Positions 22,756 to 32,530 of a stretch of DNA of 44,392 nt are shown in pieces. Position 1 is the first letter of the stretch. The number at the start of each line of letters is the position of its first letter. The translations under genes and the position numbers were made by a program. The notes below the pieces were generated by a model. The model saw only the letters and a list, made by a program, of their open reading frames with translations, was not told the origin of the DNA and searched no databases. The stretch is from an uncultured Lachnospiraceae bacterium (GTDB taxonomy: Bacteria > Bacillota > Clostridia > Lachnospirales > Lachnospiraceae): NCBI GenBank assembly GCA_947652925.1, contig CANTEW010000021.1, forward strand, positions 1 through 44,392, given 5' to 3'.

Positions 22756-24663
22756 ATGGAACAGGGATTTATAAAAGCAGGCGCGGGAACGCCGAAAGTG
22801 CGGGTCGCGGATTGTGCATACAATGCCGGTCAGATCATACAGGTGATCCGGCAGATGGGAGAGGAACAGGCGAAGATCATCGTACTGCCGGAGCTTTGCA
22901 TCACAGCGTATACCTGCGGGGATCTGTTTTGGCAGGAGAGGCTGCTGGAGGAGGCAAAAGGGCAGCTCCTGCGGATCGCCCGGGAGACGAGGGATGTGGA
23001 GGCGCTGGTCTTTGTGGGCTTTCCGCTGGAATATGAGAGCAAGCTCTATAATGTGGCGGCTGTGCTGGATCAGGGCAGCATACTGGGGATGGTGCCGAAA
23101 GTCCATATCCCCAATTACAATGAATTTTATGAGGCGCGGTATTTTACCTCGGGGCGTGATGTGGAAGGTGTTATAGAGCTGGGAGGCCATGAGATACCTT
23201 TTTCACCCGATCAGATCTTCGTCTGTGAACAGATGCCGAAGCTGAAAGTGGGGGTGGAGATCTGCGAGGATCTGTGGGCGGCGGATCCGCCCAGTAATAG
23301 GCTGGCCCTCCAGGGGGCGAATGTGATCGTAAATCTGTCTGCCAGTGATGAACTGGCGGGAAAAGCGGATTACCGCAGGGATCTGGTGCGGGGCCAGTCG
23401 GCCCGGTCACTGTGCGCATATATCTATTCTTCTGCCGGGGAAGGGGAATCCACCCAGGATGTGGTCTACAGCGGACACAGCCTGATCGGGGAAAACGGTG
23501 TGATCCTTGCTGAGAGCAGGCGATTCCAGAATGATATCATTTATGCCGACCTGGATATCTTCCGTCTGGAAGGGGAGCGCAGGCGCATGTCCACGTTCCA
23601 GCCGGAGGGCAGGTATCACGAGAAGGTCCCTTTTAGTCTGCGTCTGCAGGAAACAGTGCTGGACAGGGTATTTTCCCCGGATCCTTTTGTGCCGGAGGAC
23701 CGTGGCGACCGCAGCCAGCGGTGTGATGAGATCTTGGATATCCAGGCCATGGGATTGAAACAGCGGCTGGAGCATACAGGATGCCGCTGGGCAGTGCTGG
23801 GCTTGTCCGGGGGATTGGATTCTACGCTCGCCCTGCTGGTGACGGCGCGGGCTTTTGACAGATGTAAGATACCCAGGGAGAACATCATGACAGTGACCAT
23901 GCCCTGTTTTGGCACCACAGACCGCACGTATCAGAATGCCTGCAACTTGAGCCGATGTATGGGTACGACTTTGAGGGAAGTGGATATCAAGGAAGCGGTG
24001 ACCATCCATTTCCGGGATATCGGGCAGGATCCCGGGAAACATGATTTGACGTATGAGAACAGCCAGGCGCGGGAGCGGACGCAGGTCCTGATGGATCTGG
24101 CCAATCAGAAAGGCGGGATGGTGATCGGGACAGGGGATCTGTCGGAACTGGCTCTTGGATGGGCTACCTACAATGGCGACCATATGTCCATGTACGGTGT
24201 GAACAGTTCCATACCGAAGACACTGGTGCGCTATCTGGTGGATCACTATGCGGATACTTGTGGTGATGCGGCGCTCACTGAGATATTGAAAGACGTGTTG
24301 GATACTCCGGTCAGTCCGGAACTCCTTCCCCCCACAGACGGGACGATCTCACAGAAGACAGAGGATCTGGTGGGGCCGTACAGACTGCACGATTTTTTCC
24401 TATATTATATGCTGCGCTGGGGATATCCGCCGCGTAAGATCTACCGGGTCGCATGTCTGGCTTTTGAGGGGATCTACGAGGAGGAGATCATAAGGCATTG
24501 GCTGTCTGTTTTCTATAAACGCTTTTTTGCGCAGCAGTTTAAGCGTTCCTGTCTGCCGGATGGACCGAAAGTGGGTTCCGTGGCGGTCTCTCCCAGGGGC
24601 GACCTGCGGATGCCCAGCGACGCCTGCGGCGCAGCCTGGCTAAAGGAACTGGCGGAGGTTTAA
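22756..24663 (+). CDS. nadE: NAD(+) synthase, glutamine-hydrolysing
   Basis: This 635-residue enzyme makes NAD from deamido-NAD, ATP and glutamine. The N-terminal half is a nitrilase-type glutaminase: catalytic Glu in VLPELCITAY, Lys in VPKVHIPNYNEFYE, and Cys in VGVEICEDLW. The C-terminal half is the synthetase with the ATP-pyrophosphatase loop LGLSGGLDSTLAL and GTGDLSELALGW. Length matches the two-domain form. ATG 22756 has AGGAGG five bases before it; GTG 22750 overlaps the RBS. Its stop overlaps the stop of the convergent gene by three bases. Confidence 0.95.
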   Translation: MEQGFIKAGAGTPKVRVADCAYNAGQIIQVIRQMGEEQAKIIVLPELCITAYTCGDLFWQERLLEEAKGQLLRIARETRDVEALVFVGFPLEYESKLYNVAAVLDQGSILGMVPKVHIPNYNEFYEARYFTSGRDVEGVIELGGHEIPFSPDQIFVCEQMPKLKVGVEICEDLWAADPPSNRLALQGANVIVNLSASDELAGKADYRRDLVRGQSARSLCAYIYSSAGEGESTQDVVYSGHSLIGENGVILAESRRFQNDIIYADLDIFRLEGERRRMSTFQPEGRYHEKVPFSLRLQETVLDRVFSPDPFVPEDRGDRSQRCDEILDIQAMGLKQRLEHTGCRWAVLGLSGGLDSTLALLVTARAFDRCKIPRENIMTVTMPCFGTTDRTYQNACNLSRCMGTTLREVDIKEAVTIHFRDIGQDPGKHDLTYENSQARERTQVLMDLANQKGGMVIGTGDLSELALGWATYNGDHMSMYGVNSSIPKTLVRYLVDHYADTCGDAALTEILKDVLDTPVSPELLPPTDGTISQKTEDLVGPYRLHDFFLYYMLRWGYPPRKIYRVACLAFEGIYEEEIIRHWLSVFYKRFFAQQFKRSCLPDGPKVGSVAVSPRGDLRMPSDACGAAWLKELAEV

Positions 24664-25094
24664 ACCGCCGCCTTTTTTAATGCCGTGGAGATGGCATTGA
24701 TCAATATGAGGGAGGTATATTTGTTCTCCTCGGAATATGAGATATCGTCTAGGGACTGGGAAGTGTAGATCTGGCTGGCCAGATCGTCCAGTGTGGGTTC
24801 CATCAAGGGGAACATGGCTGTCGTACTCTCACTTAAGTTTACCAGCCGTATGGCTTTTATCCGGTTGCTGTCAACGGTCACTTCTACATCGAATGTGTTT
24901 TCGTGGATCGCTATGGTGGAAGAATATACGCCCGGCTGATAGCGGACATCGCCGTCGGCGGAGGCTGATCCAGCCTTTTGGGGGCCGAACATCAGGAAGA
25001 GGAGCACGCCTAATAAAAGGGCGAGCACCAGGAAAACGATGGTGTAGACTACTTCTTTCATATGTAATACGACGATCTTTGTTTTTGCACTCAT
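24660..25094 (-). CDS. Small membrane-anchored protein with FMN-binding-like domain
   Basis: This 144-residue protein has one N-terminal hydrophobic helix (about residues 15-36) followed by an extracellular domain. The region YQPGVYSSTIAI...VEVTVDSNRIKAIRLVNLSESTT resembles FMN-binding (RnfG/NqrC-type) domains. A threonine is present near the usual flavin-attachment position, but the full motif is not clear, so flavin binding is uncertain. The RBS is GTAGGAGG. It converges on nadE, sharing stop-codon bases. Its function is unknown. Confidence 0.6.
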   Translation of the reverse strand: MSAKTKIVVLHMKEVVYTIVFLVLALLLGVLLFLMFGPQKAGSASADGDVRYQPGVYSSTIAIHENTFDVEVTVDSNRIKAIRLVNLSESTTAMFPLMEPTLDDLASQIYTSQSLDDISYSEENKYTSLILINAISTALKKAAV

Positions 25095-25244
25095 GGGATG
25101 CGCCTCCTACTTTCTTTGTATATCCTATGAAAAAATCATTAGATTATGATAAAATGATATTGCCAAGTTGGGGGCATATCTCCCCGCATACATGTATGGA
25201 ACATCCTTCCTATTATTTTTTGTTCGAAAGAAACGGAGTGACCT

Positions 25245-28200
25245 ATGTCGTTGCATTTTATATTAGGGCCGTCTGGCTCTGGAAAGTCACATGATCTATA
25301 TGAAAACATCATCACACGATCCATCCGTCATCCCGAGACGACCTATCTGGTCCTGGTGCCGGAGCAGTTTACCATGCAGACGCAGAAAGAGCTGGTAGAT
25401 ATGCATCCCAGCGGCGGGATCTTAAATATAGACGTCTTAAGTTTCCAGCGTCTGGCATACCGGATACTGGCGCAGCTGGGCACAGACAGCCGGCGGATCT
25501 TAGAGGAGACAGGAAAGAGCCTGGTGCTGCAGAAAGTGGCACAGGAGCAGCAGGAACAGCTCACCTATCTGGGGGACCAGATAAAGAAGCAGGGGTATGT
25601 CCAGGAAATAAAGTCTCTTATATCAGAGTTTATGCAGTACGGCATCACGATAGAACAACTGGAGCAGATGATCGGCGCCGTGGATGGAAAAAAGAAAGTG
25701 ACCGCCAGGAAATTACAGGATATCGCACTCTTATATGGATCCTTCCACCGCTATCTCGAGGATAAGCTGATCCCGGCGGAGGAGGTCCTGGATGTGCTGT
25801 GCCAGTGTATCTCCCGTTGGGGCAAGATCAAAAGCTGTGAGATCGTGCTGGACGGGTTCACCGGATTCACACCAGTGCAGGATAAATTGCTGGATGTGCT
25901 GTTGGGGCTGTGTCCGCATATCTGGGTGACGGTGACGCTGGGCGAGGGGGAGGACCCGCACGGGAAGATCGCGGAACACCAGCTCTTTGCCATGAGTAAG
26001 AAGACGATCGCCTCTCTGTGCCGTATGGCGCAGAAAAGGAAAGTGGAGATCACACAAGAGTGGGTGACCGCAGGCGGCCAATGGCGTTTTAAGGAGGCGC
26101 CTGCCCTGCATTTTCTGGAACAGGAGATCTTCCGTTTCCGGCGCAGGACGTATGAAGGGCCGGTGGAGGAGATCCGTCTTTTTACGGCCCAGGATCCCAA
26201 AGAGGAGATAGAGGAAGTCAGCCGCCGTATCCTGCGGCTCATCCGGGAAAAAGGTTTCAGGTACAGAGATATCGCGGTGATCACCGGGGATCTGACCTGT
26301 TATGGCAGCCACGCCCGCCAGGTGATGGAAGAAATGGAGATCCCTTGTTTTGTGGATGAGAAGCATACAATATGGATGAATCCCTATATAGAGGGCTTGC
26401 GGGCGGTGGTGGATCTTGTAAGATGTAATTATTCTTATGAGAGCGTCTTCCGTTATCTGCGCTGCGGCATGTCGGATCTGCATACAGAGGAAGTGGATCT
26501 TCTGGAAGATTATGTGCTGGCATTAGGGATCCGCGGGTTTGGCCGCTGGCAGGAAGTGTGGACGCGTCTCTACCAGGGGATGCCGGGGGAGGATATAGAG
26601 ACGGTCAATGGACTGCGGCAGCGTTTCCTGGAGGAGGTGGAAAGTTTCACCCTGTGCTGTAAAGAGAAGCCCCGCACGGTGGAGAGCCTGACCAGAGGGC
26701 TGTATGCGTTCGGCGTGAAAAACCGGATGCAGGAGAAACTAAAACGGCGGGAACTCCTTTTCCAAAAGCGGGGCGACCGGGCTATGGAAAAGGAGTATGC
26801 CCAGATATATGGCATTGTGATGGGCCTGATGGAGAAGATGATACATATCCTGGGTGAGGAGCCGATGACCGTCCAGGAATATCAGAAACTTTTGGAGGCA
26901 GGGCTCACAGAGGCGAAAGTGGCGCTGATCCCGCCCAGCGGTGACCAGGTACTGGTGGGAGATATGGAGCGGACGCGTCTCAAAGATGTGAAGGCGTTGT
27001 TTTTCGTGGGTGTGGACGATCAGACGATCCCCAAGAACAAGAAGACCGGCGGGATCCTCTCGGAGCAGGAGAGGGCCCTGTTCCAGGAGGCGGGTGTGGG
27101 ATTGTCCCCCTCCCGCAGGGAAGCCATGTATATCCAGAAATTCTATCTCTACCTGAACATGACGAAGCCTTCCAGGTGTCTCACCCTGTCCTACAGCCGG
27201 GCGGACGGGGAGGGGAAAGTCTGCGGCCCTGCCTATCTGATCGACAGCCTGCGGCGTTTGTTTCCAGCGCTCACTCTGGAGGATGCTGCCGCTGACCGGT
27301 CCTATGACCGTCTGCTGGAGCATCCTTCCGGGGGGATACCGCTGCTGATCCAGGGGTTGGCGGATCTGGCAAAAGGCCGGGAGGATGCCCGGTGGCGGGA
27401 ACTGTTCCACTGGTACCGCTGCCAGCCAGCTTATGAAAAACTGGCCCGCCGGCTGGCAGAGGCTGCCTTTTACCAGGCGCCTGCCGAGCGGATCGGGAAG
27501 AGTGTGGCCAGGGTGCTGTATGGGGAGGCGGACCGGTCCGGCCAGTTCAGTCCCACAAGGCTGGAACAGTTTGCGGCCTGTGCTTTTGCCCATTATGTAA
27601 AATATGGACTGAGGCTGAAAGAACGGGTACTCTATGGATTCCGGCCCATGGATATGGGGATAGTGATGCACAGGGCGCTGGAGCTGTATGCCGGGTATCT
27701 GCGCCGGGAGCAGCTCTCCTGGACGGAGCTGACGGAAGAAGGACAACGGGAGCTGATCGAGGCGTGTGTGGATCAGGTAGCCGCAGATCATGGGAATACA
27801 GTCCTCCACAGCAGCGCCCGCAATGAATACATGATCGCCAGGATCAAACGCATCCTGTGCCGTACCGTGTGGGCGCTGAAAGAACAGATGCTGCGGGGGG
27901 GATTTACGCCGGCAGGATCTGAGGTGGATTTCCCTGGCGGCCGTATCGACCGGATGGATCTCTATGAAGATGGGGAAAAAGTATATGTGAAGATCATAGA
28001 CTATAAGACGGGGCATACACATTTTGACCTGACTTCTCTGTATTATGGACTGCAGCTCCAGCTGGTGGCCTATCTGAACGGGGCGGTGGGAATGGAGCAG
28101 AGACGGCGTCCGGGACAGAGCGTGGAGCCTGCCGGGATCTTCTATTACAATATCCAGGATCCTCTCGTACACGGGGAGGCCGGGGAGAGTGGAGATTCCC

Positions 28201-28610
28201 GGGAAAAGAAGATCTTAAAAGAACTGCGCATGGACGGGCTGGCCAGCGACCAGCGGGAGGTCCTGGAGAAACTGGACGCCACAGGGGAGACGATCCCCGT
28301 TTCCTATAAGAAAGACGGATCTCTGAGCAAGACTTCCAGCGTGGCGTCCAGGGAACAGTTTACACAGATGATGGGATTTGCCAAGAAGAAGATGGAGGAG
28401 CTGTCTGCGAAGATCCGGGAAGGGGCTGCCGGGATAGAGCCTTATGAACTGGGGAATGAGCAGGCATGCACCTGGTGTCCATACCGGGCGGTCTGCGGGT
28501 TTGACGAGGGGATCAAAGGCTATGCATATCAGCGTCTGCGCCCCCTCTCCCCGGAGGAATGTTGGAAAGCCATAGAGGAGGGATATAAAGATGGGGATGA
28601 CCTGGACTGA
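25245..28610 (+). CDS. addB: ATP-dependent helicase/nuclease subunit B
   Basis: This 1121-residue protein is the second subunit of AddAB, which resects broken DNA ends and loads RecA. The N-terminal P-loop is ILGPSGSGKSHDLY; the C-terminal nuclease has FPGGRIDRMDLYED and VKIIDYKTG. A 4Fe-4S cluster site is complete: Cys779 plus Cys1075, Cys1078 and Cys1084, with the same spacing as in Bacillus subtilis AddB. It overlaps addA by 20 bases, ensuring paired synthesis. No clear promoter was found in the 150 bases upstream, although several AT-rich -10-like words are there. Confidence 0.95.
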   Translation: MSLHFILGPSGSGKSHDLYENIITRSIRHPETTYLVLVPEQFTMQTQKELVDMHPSGGILNIDVLSFQRLAYRILAQLGTDSRRILEETGKSLVLQKVAQEQQEQLTYLGDQIKKQGYVQEIKSLISEFMQYGITIEQLEQMIGAVDGKKKVTARKLQDIALLYGSFHRYLEDKLIPAEEVLDVLCQCISRWGKIKSCEIVLDGFTGFTPVQDKLLDVLLGLCPHIWVTVTLGEGEDPHGKIAEHQLFAMSKKTIASLCRMAQKRKVEITQEWVTAGGQWRFKEAPALHFLEQEIFRFRRRTYEGPVEEIRLFTAQDPKEEIEEVSRRILRLIREKGFRYRDIAVITGDLTCYGSHARQVMEEMEIPCFVDEKHTIWMNPYIEGLRAVVDLVRCNYSYESVFRYLRCGMSDLHTEEVDLLEDYVLALGIRGFGRWQEVWTRLYQGMPGEDIETVNGLRQRFLEEVESFTLCCKEKPRTVESLTRGLYAFGVKNRMQEKLKRRELLFQKRGDRAMEKEYAQIYGIVMGLMEKMIHILGEEPMTVQEYQKLLEAGLTEAKVALIPPSGDQVLVGDMERTRLKDVKALFFVGVDDQTIPKNKKTGGILSEQERALFQEAGVGLSPSRREAMYIQKFYLYLNMTKPSRCLTLSYSRADGEGKVCGPAYLIDSLRRLFPALTLEDAAADRSYDRLLEHPSGGIPLLIQGLADLAKGREDARWRELFHWYRCQPAYEKLARRLAEAAFYQAPAERIGKSVARVLYGEADRSGQFSPTRLEQFAACAFAHYVKYGLRLKERVLYGFRPMDMGIVMHRALELYAGYLRREQLSWTELTEEGQRELIEACVDQVAADHGNTVLHSSARNEYMIARIKRILCRTVWALKEQMLRGGFTPAGSEVDFPGGRIDRMDLYEDGEKVYVKIIDYKTGHTHFDLTSLYYGLQLQLVAYLNGAVGMEQRRRPGQSVEPAGIFYYNIQDPLVHGEAGESGDSREKKILKELRMDGLASDQREVLEKLDATGETIPVSYKKDGSLSKTSSVASREQFTQMMGFAKKKMEELSAKIREGAAGIEPYELGNEQACTWCPYRAVCGFDEGIKGYAYQRLRPLSPEECWKAIEEGYKDGDDLD

Positions 28611-31600
28611 AGAACAGAAGAAAGTGATCGATCTGCGGGACAGGAATATACTGGTCAGCGCTGCGGCCGGATCCGGCAAGACGGCCGTTCTGGTGGAACG
28701 GATCTTGTCTATGGTCACAGATCCGGTGAGACCTCTTGATATCGACAGGCTGCTGATCGTGACATTTACCCGCGCCGCCGCCGGGGAGATGCGGGAGCGT
28801 CTGCGCACAGCCATCGAAAAACGCCTGGCGGAGACCCCCGACGACCCTCATCTGCAGAAACAGTCCACACTGATCTACAGCGCCCAGATCAGCACCATTG
28901 ACGGCTTCTGCGGAAATGTGATCCGGGATTATTTCCATCGTCTGGGGCTGGATCCTTCCTACCGGACAGGGGACGAAGGAGAGCTGAGATTATTGAAGGC
29001 GGATGTGGCAGAAGAAGTGCTGGAAGAGGCTTATCAGGCCGGGGATCCGGATCTTCACTGTCTGGTAGAGTGTTATGCCTCCGGAAAGAGCGACGAGGGT
29101 CTGGTGGATCTGATGCTGCAGGTCTATGAGTTTGCCATGAGCTATCCCTGGCCCCGGGAGACATTACAGGAGTGGCGGCAGGCTTACCAGGTGGATACGA
29201 CAGAAGGACTGGGGAGTTCTCCCTGGATGCGCGCGCTCTTGGAGGACGCGGGGAAGAAGATCCAGGCGGCGTGGGAACTCTCAGAAGAGGCCTGTGAGCT
29301 GGCTATGGGAGCGGGCGGCCCGTATATGTATGCAGACGCGCTGGAGAAAGACAGGGAGATCTTCGAGAGGCTTCGTGCGGCTTGCGCCTTCGACGGCTTT
29401 GTGCAGGCGCTGTCCGGTCTTTCTTTCACAGCCCTCTCACGAAAAAAAGACGACCAGGTGGATCCCCAGACCCGGGAGCAGGTAAAAAATATCCGGGAGC
29501 AGTACAAAGAGATCTTGAAGTCTCTCAAAGAAGATTATTTTTCAGAAAAGCTGGAGACGGTCCTGGAGCAGGTCAGGGTCTGCCGGGTGCCTGTCTGTAC
29601 TCTGCTGGATCTGACGGAAGCTTTCATGGAGAGCTATGGGAAGAGAAAGCGGGAGAAAGGTCTGGTGGATTTCTCAGATCTGGAACATTTTGCCCTGGAT
29701 ATCCTGGTGGAGCGTACAGACGGGGAGATCCGTTACACCTCTGCGGCGCGGGAACTCTCAGATCAGTTCGAAGAGATCCTCATCGACGAGTACCAGGACA
29801 GCAGTTTTGTCCAGGAACAGCTCATGACGGCTGTATCGCAGGTCTGGCGGGGAAAGGATAATATCTTCATGGTGGGGGATGTGAAGCAGAGCATCTACCG
29901 CTTCCGCCTGGCCCGGCCGGAGCTTTTTATGGAAAAGTTCGACAGGTACACCCTCTCGGACAGTAAAGAGCAGCGGATCGACCTGCACAAGAATTTCCGC
30001 AGCCGGGAACAGGTACTCGCCGGGATCAACTATCTGTTTTACCAGATCATGGGCCGGGACGTGGGGGATGTGGGATACGACGCTTCCGCGGCTCTGTATC
30101 CGGGAGCGGTCTTTCCGGAGACAGAAGATGAGCAGGACAGATCTGTGGAAGTCCTCCTGGTGGAAGCCGACGGGCCGGAGCTGGAGGAGGAGAAAGGGAC
30201 GAAGATGCAGCGGGAGCTGGAAGCCCTGGCCATCGCCGGGAAGATCAAAGAACTGGCGGGGACGTATCTGGTGCTGGATAAGGAGACAGGGGAGTATCGC
30301 CCCGCCCGGTACGGGGACATGGTGATCTTACTGCGCACGGCTTCCGGCTGGTCCGATATCTTCGTCAGGGTGCTGGCAGCCCAGGGGATCCCGGCGTACA
30401 GCCCATCAAAGACCGGGTACTTCTCTGCAGTGGAGGTGGTGACTGTGCTAAATTATCTCCGCATCTGTGACAATCCCCGGCAGGATATCCCCTTCGCCGC
30501 GGTGCTGCATTCCCCCATAGGTGGCTTTAGCGCCCAGGAGATGGCCCTGCTGGGGGACCGTCCAGGCAGCCTGTATGAGCGGGCCAGGGACTATGCAGAA
30601 AACGGAGAAGATGAAAAGCTGCGGGAAAAGCTGGGACAGTTCCTGGCATGTCTGTGGGATGTGCGGGGGCGTGTGGCGGATACGCCCATCCATCAGCTGC
30701 TCCTCTACATCCTGAAAGTGACCGGGTATGGCGATCATGCGGCGGCCCTGCCCCCCGGCGATCAGCGCGCAGCCAATCTGCAGATGCTGGTGGAGAAAGC
30801 GCGGGAATATGAAGCTACCAGTTACCGGGGGCTGTTCCATTTTGTCCGCTATATCGAAAATCTCCAGAAATACCAGGTGGATCATGGGGAAGTGCCATTG
30901 GCCGGGGCGGAAGACCATACAGTCCAGATCCTGACGATCCACAGGAGCAAGGGGCTTGAATACCCCATTGTGTTTGCGGCGGGTATGGGGAAACGTTTCA
31001 ATCAGCAGGATGCCAATGCCCGCCTGCTGCTCCATCCGGATCTGGGGGTGGGCGCCGACGCGATCTATCCCAAGGAGCGTCTCCGGGTGTCCACAGCGGC
31101 CCGCCAGGTCATCCGTCAGAAGACGCTGACAGAGAATCTGGGAGAGGAGCTGCGTGTATTATACGTGGCCCTCACCCGGGCGAAAGAGAAACTCATCCTG
31201 ACAGGGACAGTCACCAAGCTGGAAAAACGCCTGCTGGAGTACCAGGGGATCGGGCATAGGAAAGAGCAGAAGCTGTCTGTACACACTCTGGAGAAGGCGA
31301 AAGACTACTGGGGATGGATCCTCCCCGCCCTGGTGCGCCATCCGGCTATGGAGGACATTTACGGGCGATATGGGATATCCTGGGAGAAGTGCCCTCCGGC
31401 CCTGGACGTGTCCGCGCCTTTTACCATAGGAGTGACCGGGGCGGGAGGACTCTTGGCAGAGCAGGTGGAGCAGCAGACAGAGGCCGCCTTCCAGAAAGAG
31501 ATCCTTTTTTCCGAGGACAGGGAGGCAGTCTTCCACACCCCCACCCGGGAATTGTTGGAAGAGAGGTTTTCTTTCGTGTATCCTTATGCAGACAGGAAGG

Positions 31601-32256
31601 GCATCCCCATGAAAGTGTCCGTATCAGAGATCAAAGGATGGGAGGCCCAGCCGGAGGAAGACGCGGAACTTATGTATCTTGAACCGGATATCGTTCCTCT
31701 GATCCCGGATTTTATAGAGGAAAAAGAGGCGGATCTGCAGGGAGTGGCCCGAGGGACGGCTTATCACAAAGCGATGGAATACCTGGATCTTTCACAGGCG
31801 GATACAAAAGAGCGTGTCAGAGAGCAGATGGGACTCTGGGTGTCAGAGGGGCGGATGGACGGGCAGGAACGTTCCTGCATACGGGCAGAGGATCTGTCTG
31901 TGTTGGCCGCCTCTCCCCTGGGACAGCGGATGCGCCAGGCCCAGGAGCAGGGCCTTTTATACCGGGAGCAGCCATTCGTCATCTCTCAGAGAGCATCAGA
32001 GGTGGACGGGGATTGGGATGGAGGGGAAGAGATCCTGGTACAGGGGATCATCGACGCTTATTTTCAGGAACAGGAGGAGCTGGTGGTGGTGGATTACAAG
32101 ACTGACTGGGTCACACCAGGCGGAGAAAGACAGTTGGTGGAAAAATACCGGATCCAATTGGGATACTATGGGGAAGCGCTGGAACGGCTGACAGGAAAGA
32201 AGGTTAAAGAGAGGTATCTGTATTCTTTCCGTCTGGGGAAGGCACTGCCTGTGTGA
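28591..32256 (+). CDS. addA: ATP-dependent helicase/nuclease subunit A
   Basis: This 1221-residue UvrD-like helicase with a C-terminal RecB-type nuclease has Walker A SAAAGSGKTAVLVER, motif II ILIDEYQDSS, motif III MVGDVKQSIYRFR, motif V TIHRSKGLEYPIVF, motif VI LYVALTRAKEKL, and the nuclease signature VVVDYKTDWV near the end. With AddB it unwinds and cuts DNA ends until it meets a Chi-like sequence. ATG 28591 follows GAGGG; a second ATG six bases on is possible. Length is normal for the family. Confidence 0.96.
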   Translation: MGMTWTEEQKKVIDLRDRNILVSAAAGSGKTAVLVERILSMVTDPVRPLDIDRLLIVTFTRAAAGEMRERLRTAIEKRLAETPDDPHLQKQSTLIYSAQISTIDGFCGNVIRDYFHRLGLDPSYRTGDEGELRLLKADVAEEVLEEAYQAGDPDLHCLVECYASGKSDEGLVDLMLQVYEFAMSYPWPRETLQEWRQAYQVDTTEGLGSSPWMRALLEDAGKKIQAAWELSEEACELAMGAGGPYMYADALEKDREIFERLRAACAFDGFVQALSGLSFTALSRKKDDQVDPQTREQVKNIREQYKEILKSLKEDYFSEKLETVLEQVRVCRVPVCTLLDLTEAFMESYGKRKREKGLVDFSDLEHFALDILVERTDGEIRYTSAARELSDQFEEILIDEYQDSSFVQEQLMTAVSQVWRGKDNIFMVGDVKQSIYRFRLARPELFMEKFDRYTLSDSKEQRIDLHKNFRSREQVLAGINYLFYQIMGRDVGDVGYDASAALYPGAVFPETEDEQDRSVEVLLVEADGPELEEEKGTKMQRELEALAIAGKIKELAGTYLVLDKETGEYRPARYGDMVILLRTASGWSDIFVRVLAAQGIPAYSPSKTGYFSAVEVVTVLNYLRICDNPRQDIPFAAVLHSPIGGFSAQEMALLGDRPGSLYERARDYAENGEDEKLREKLGQFLACLWDVRGRVADTPIHQLLLYILKVTGYGDHAAALPPGDQRAANLQMLVEKAREYEATSYRGLFHFVRYIENLQKYQVDHGEVPLAGAEDHTVQILTIHRSKGLEYPIVFAAGMGKRFNQQDANARLLLHPDLGVGADAIYPKERLRVSTAARQVIRQKTLTENLGEELRVLYVALTRAKEKLILTGTVTKLEKRLLEYQGIGHRKEQKLSVHTLEKAKDYWGWILPALVRHPAMEDIYGRYGISWEKCPPALDVSAPFTIGVTGAGGLLAEQVEQQTEAAFQKEILFSEDREAVFHTPTRELLEERFSFVYPYADRKGIPMKVSVSEIKGWEAQPEEDAELMYLEPDIVPLIPDFIEEKEADLQGVARGTAYHKAMEYLDLSQADTKERVREQMGLWVSEGRMDGQERSCIRAEDLSVLAASPLGQRMRQAQEQGLLYREQPFVISQRASEVDGDWDGGEEILVQGIIDAYFQEQEELVVVDYKTDWVTPGGERQLVEKYRIQLGYYGEALERLTGKKVKERYLYSFRLGKALPV

Positions 32257-32289
32257 GGATAGGGGAACAGGAAAGGATGTGGGGCGGAT

Positions 32290-32520
32290 TTGAAGAAGAC
32301 AGGGATGCTCATGCTCATTGTCTTACTCCTTGTCTGTCTGAGCGGCCTGCTGTATGGGTGTTGGGCGGTCTATCAGGATCTGGCGCGTATGAGCGAGAGA
32401 AAAGAGCAGACACAGGCACAGCAGGAGCAGAGAGAGCATCAGGCAAAAAAAGAACGCAGAGCAAAGAAAAAGCAGAAAAAAAAAAGGATACCGGAAAGAG
32501 ATACAAAAGCTCCGGTCTGA
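32290..32520 (+). CDS. N-terminal membrane-anchor fragment of a split serine hydrolase
   Basis: TTG 32290 opens a 76-codon frame with a hydrophobic helix (residues 6-30) and a Gln/Lys-rich coiled coil. At 32476-32485 it meets ten consecutive A, after which the frame ends at 32520. Losing one A would carry the coiled coil on as GYRKEIQKLRSDLQEMTGG into the hydrolase that begins at 32531. I therefore read it as the anchor of one protein of about 315 residues, split by a frameshift. A separate function as a small membrane protein is less likely. Confidence 0.6.
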   Translation: MKKTGMLMLIVLLLVCLSGLLYGCWAVYQDLARMSERKEQTQAQQEQREHQAKKERRAKKKQKKKRIPERDTKAPV

Positions 32521-32530
32521 CTTACAGGAG

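Noticed and set aside
23407-24246. 279-codon open frame antisense to nadE
   Set aside because: It lies wholly inside the nadE synthetase domain, is rich in His, Pro and Arg as expected for a shadow frame, and has no family features.
26739-28172. 477-codon open frame antisense to addB
   Set aside because: addB is a full, motif-complete gene in the other direction; the antisense frame has no recognisable domain and arises from GC-biased codon use.
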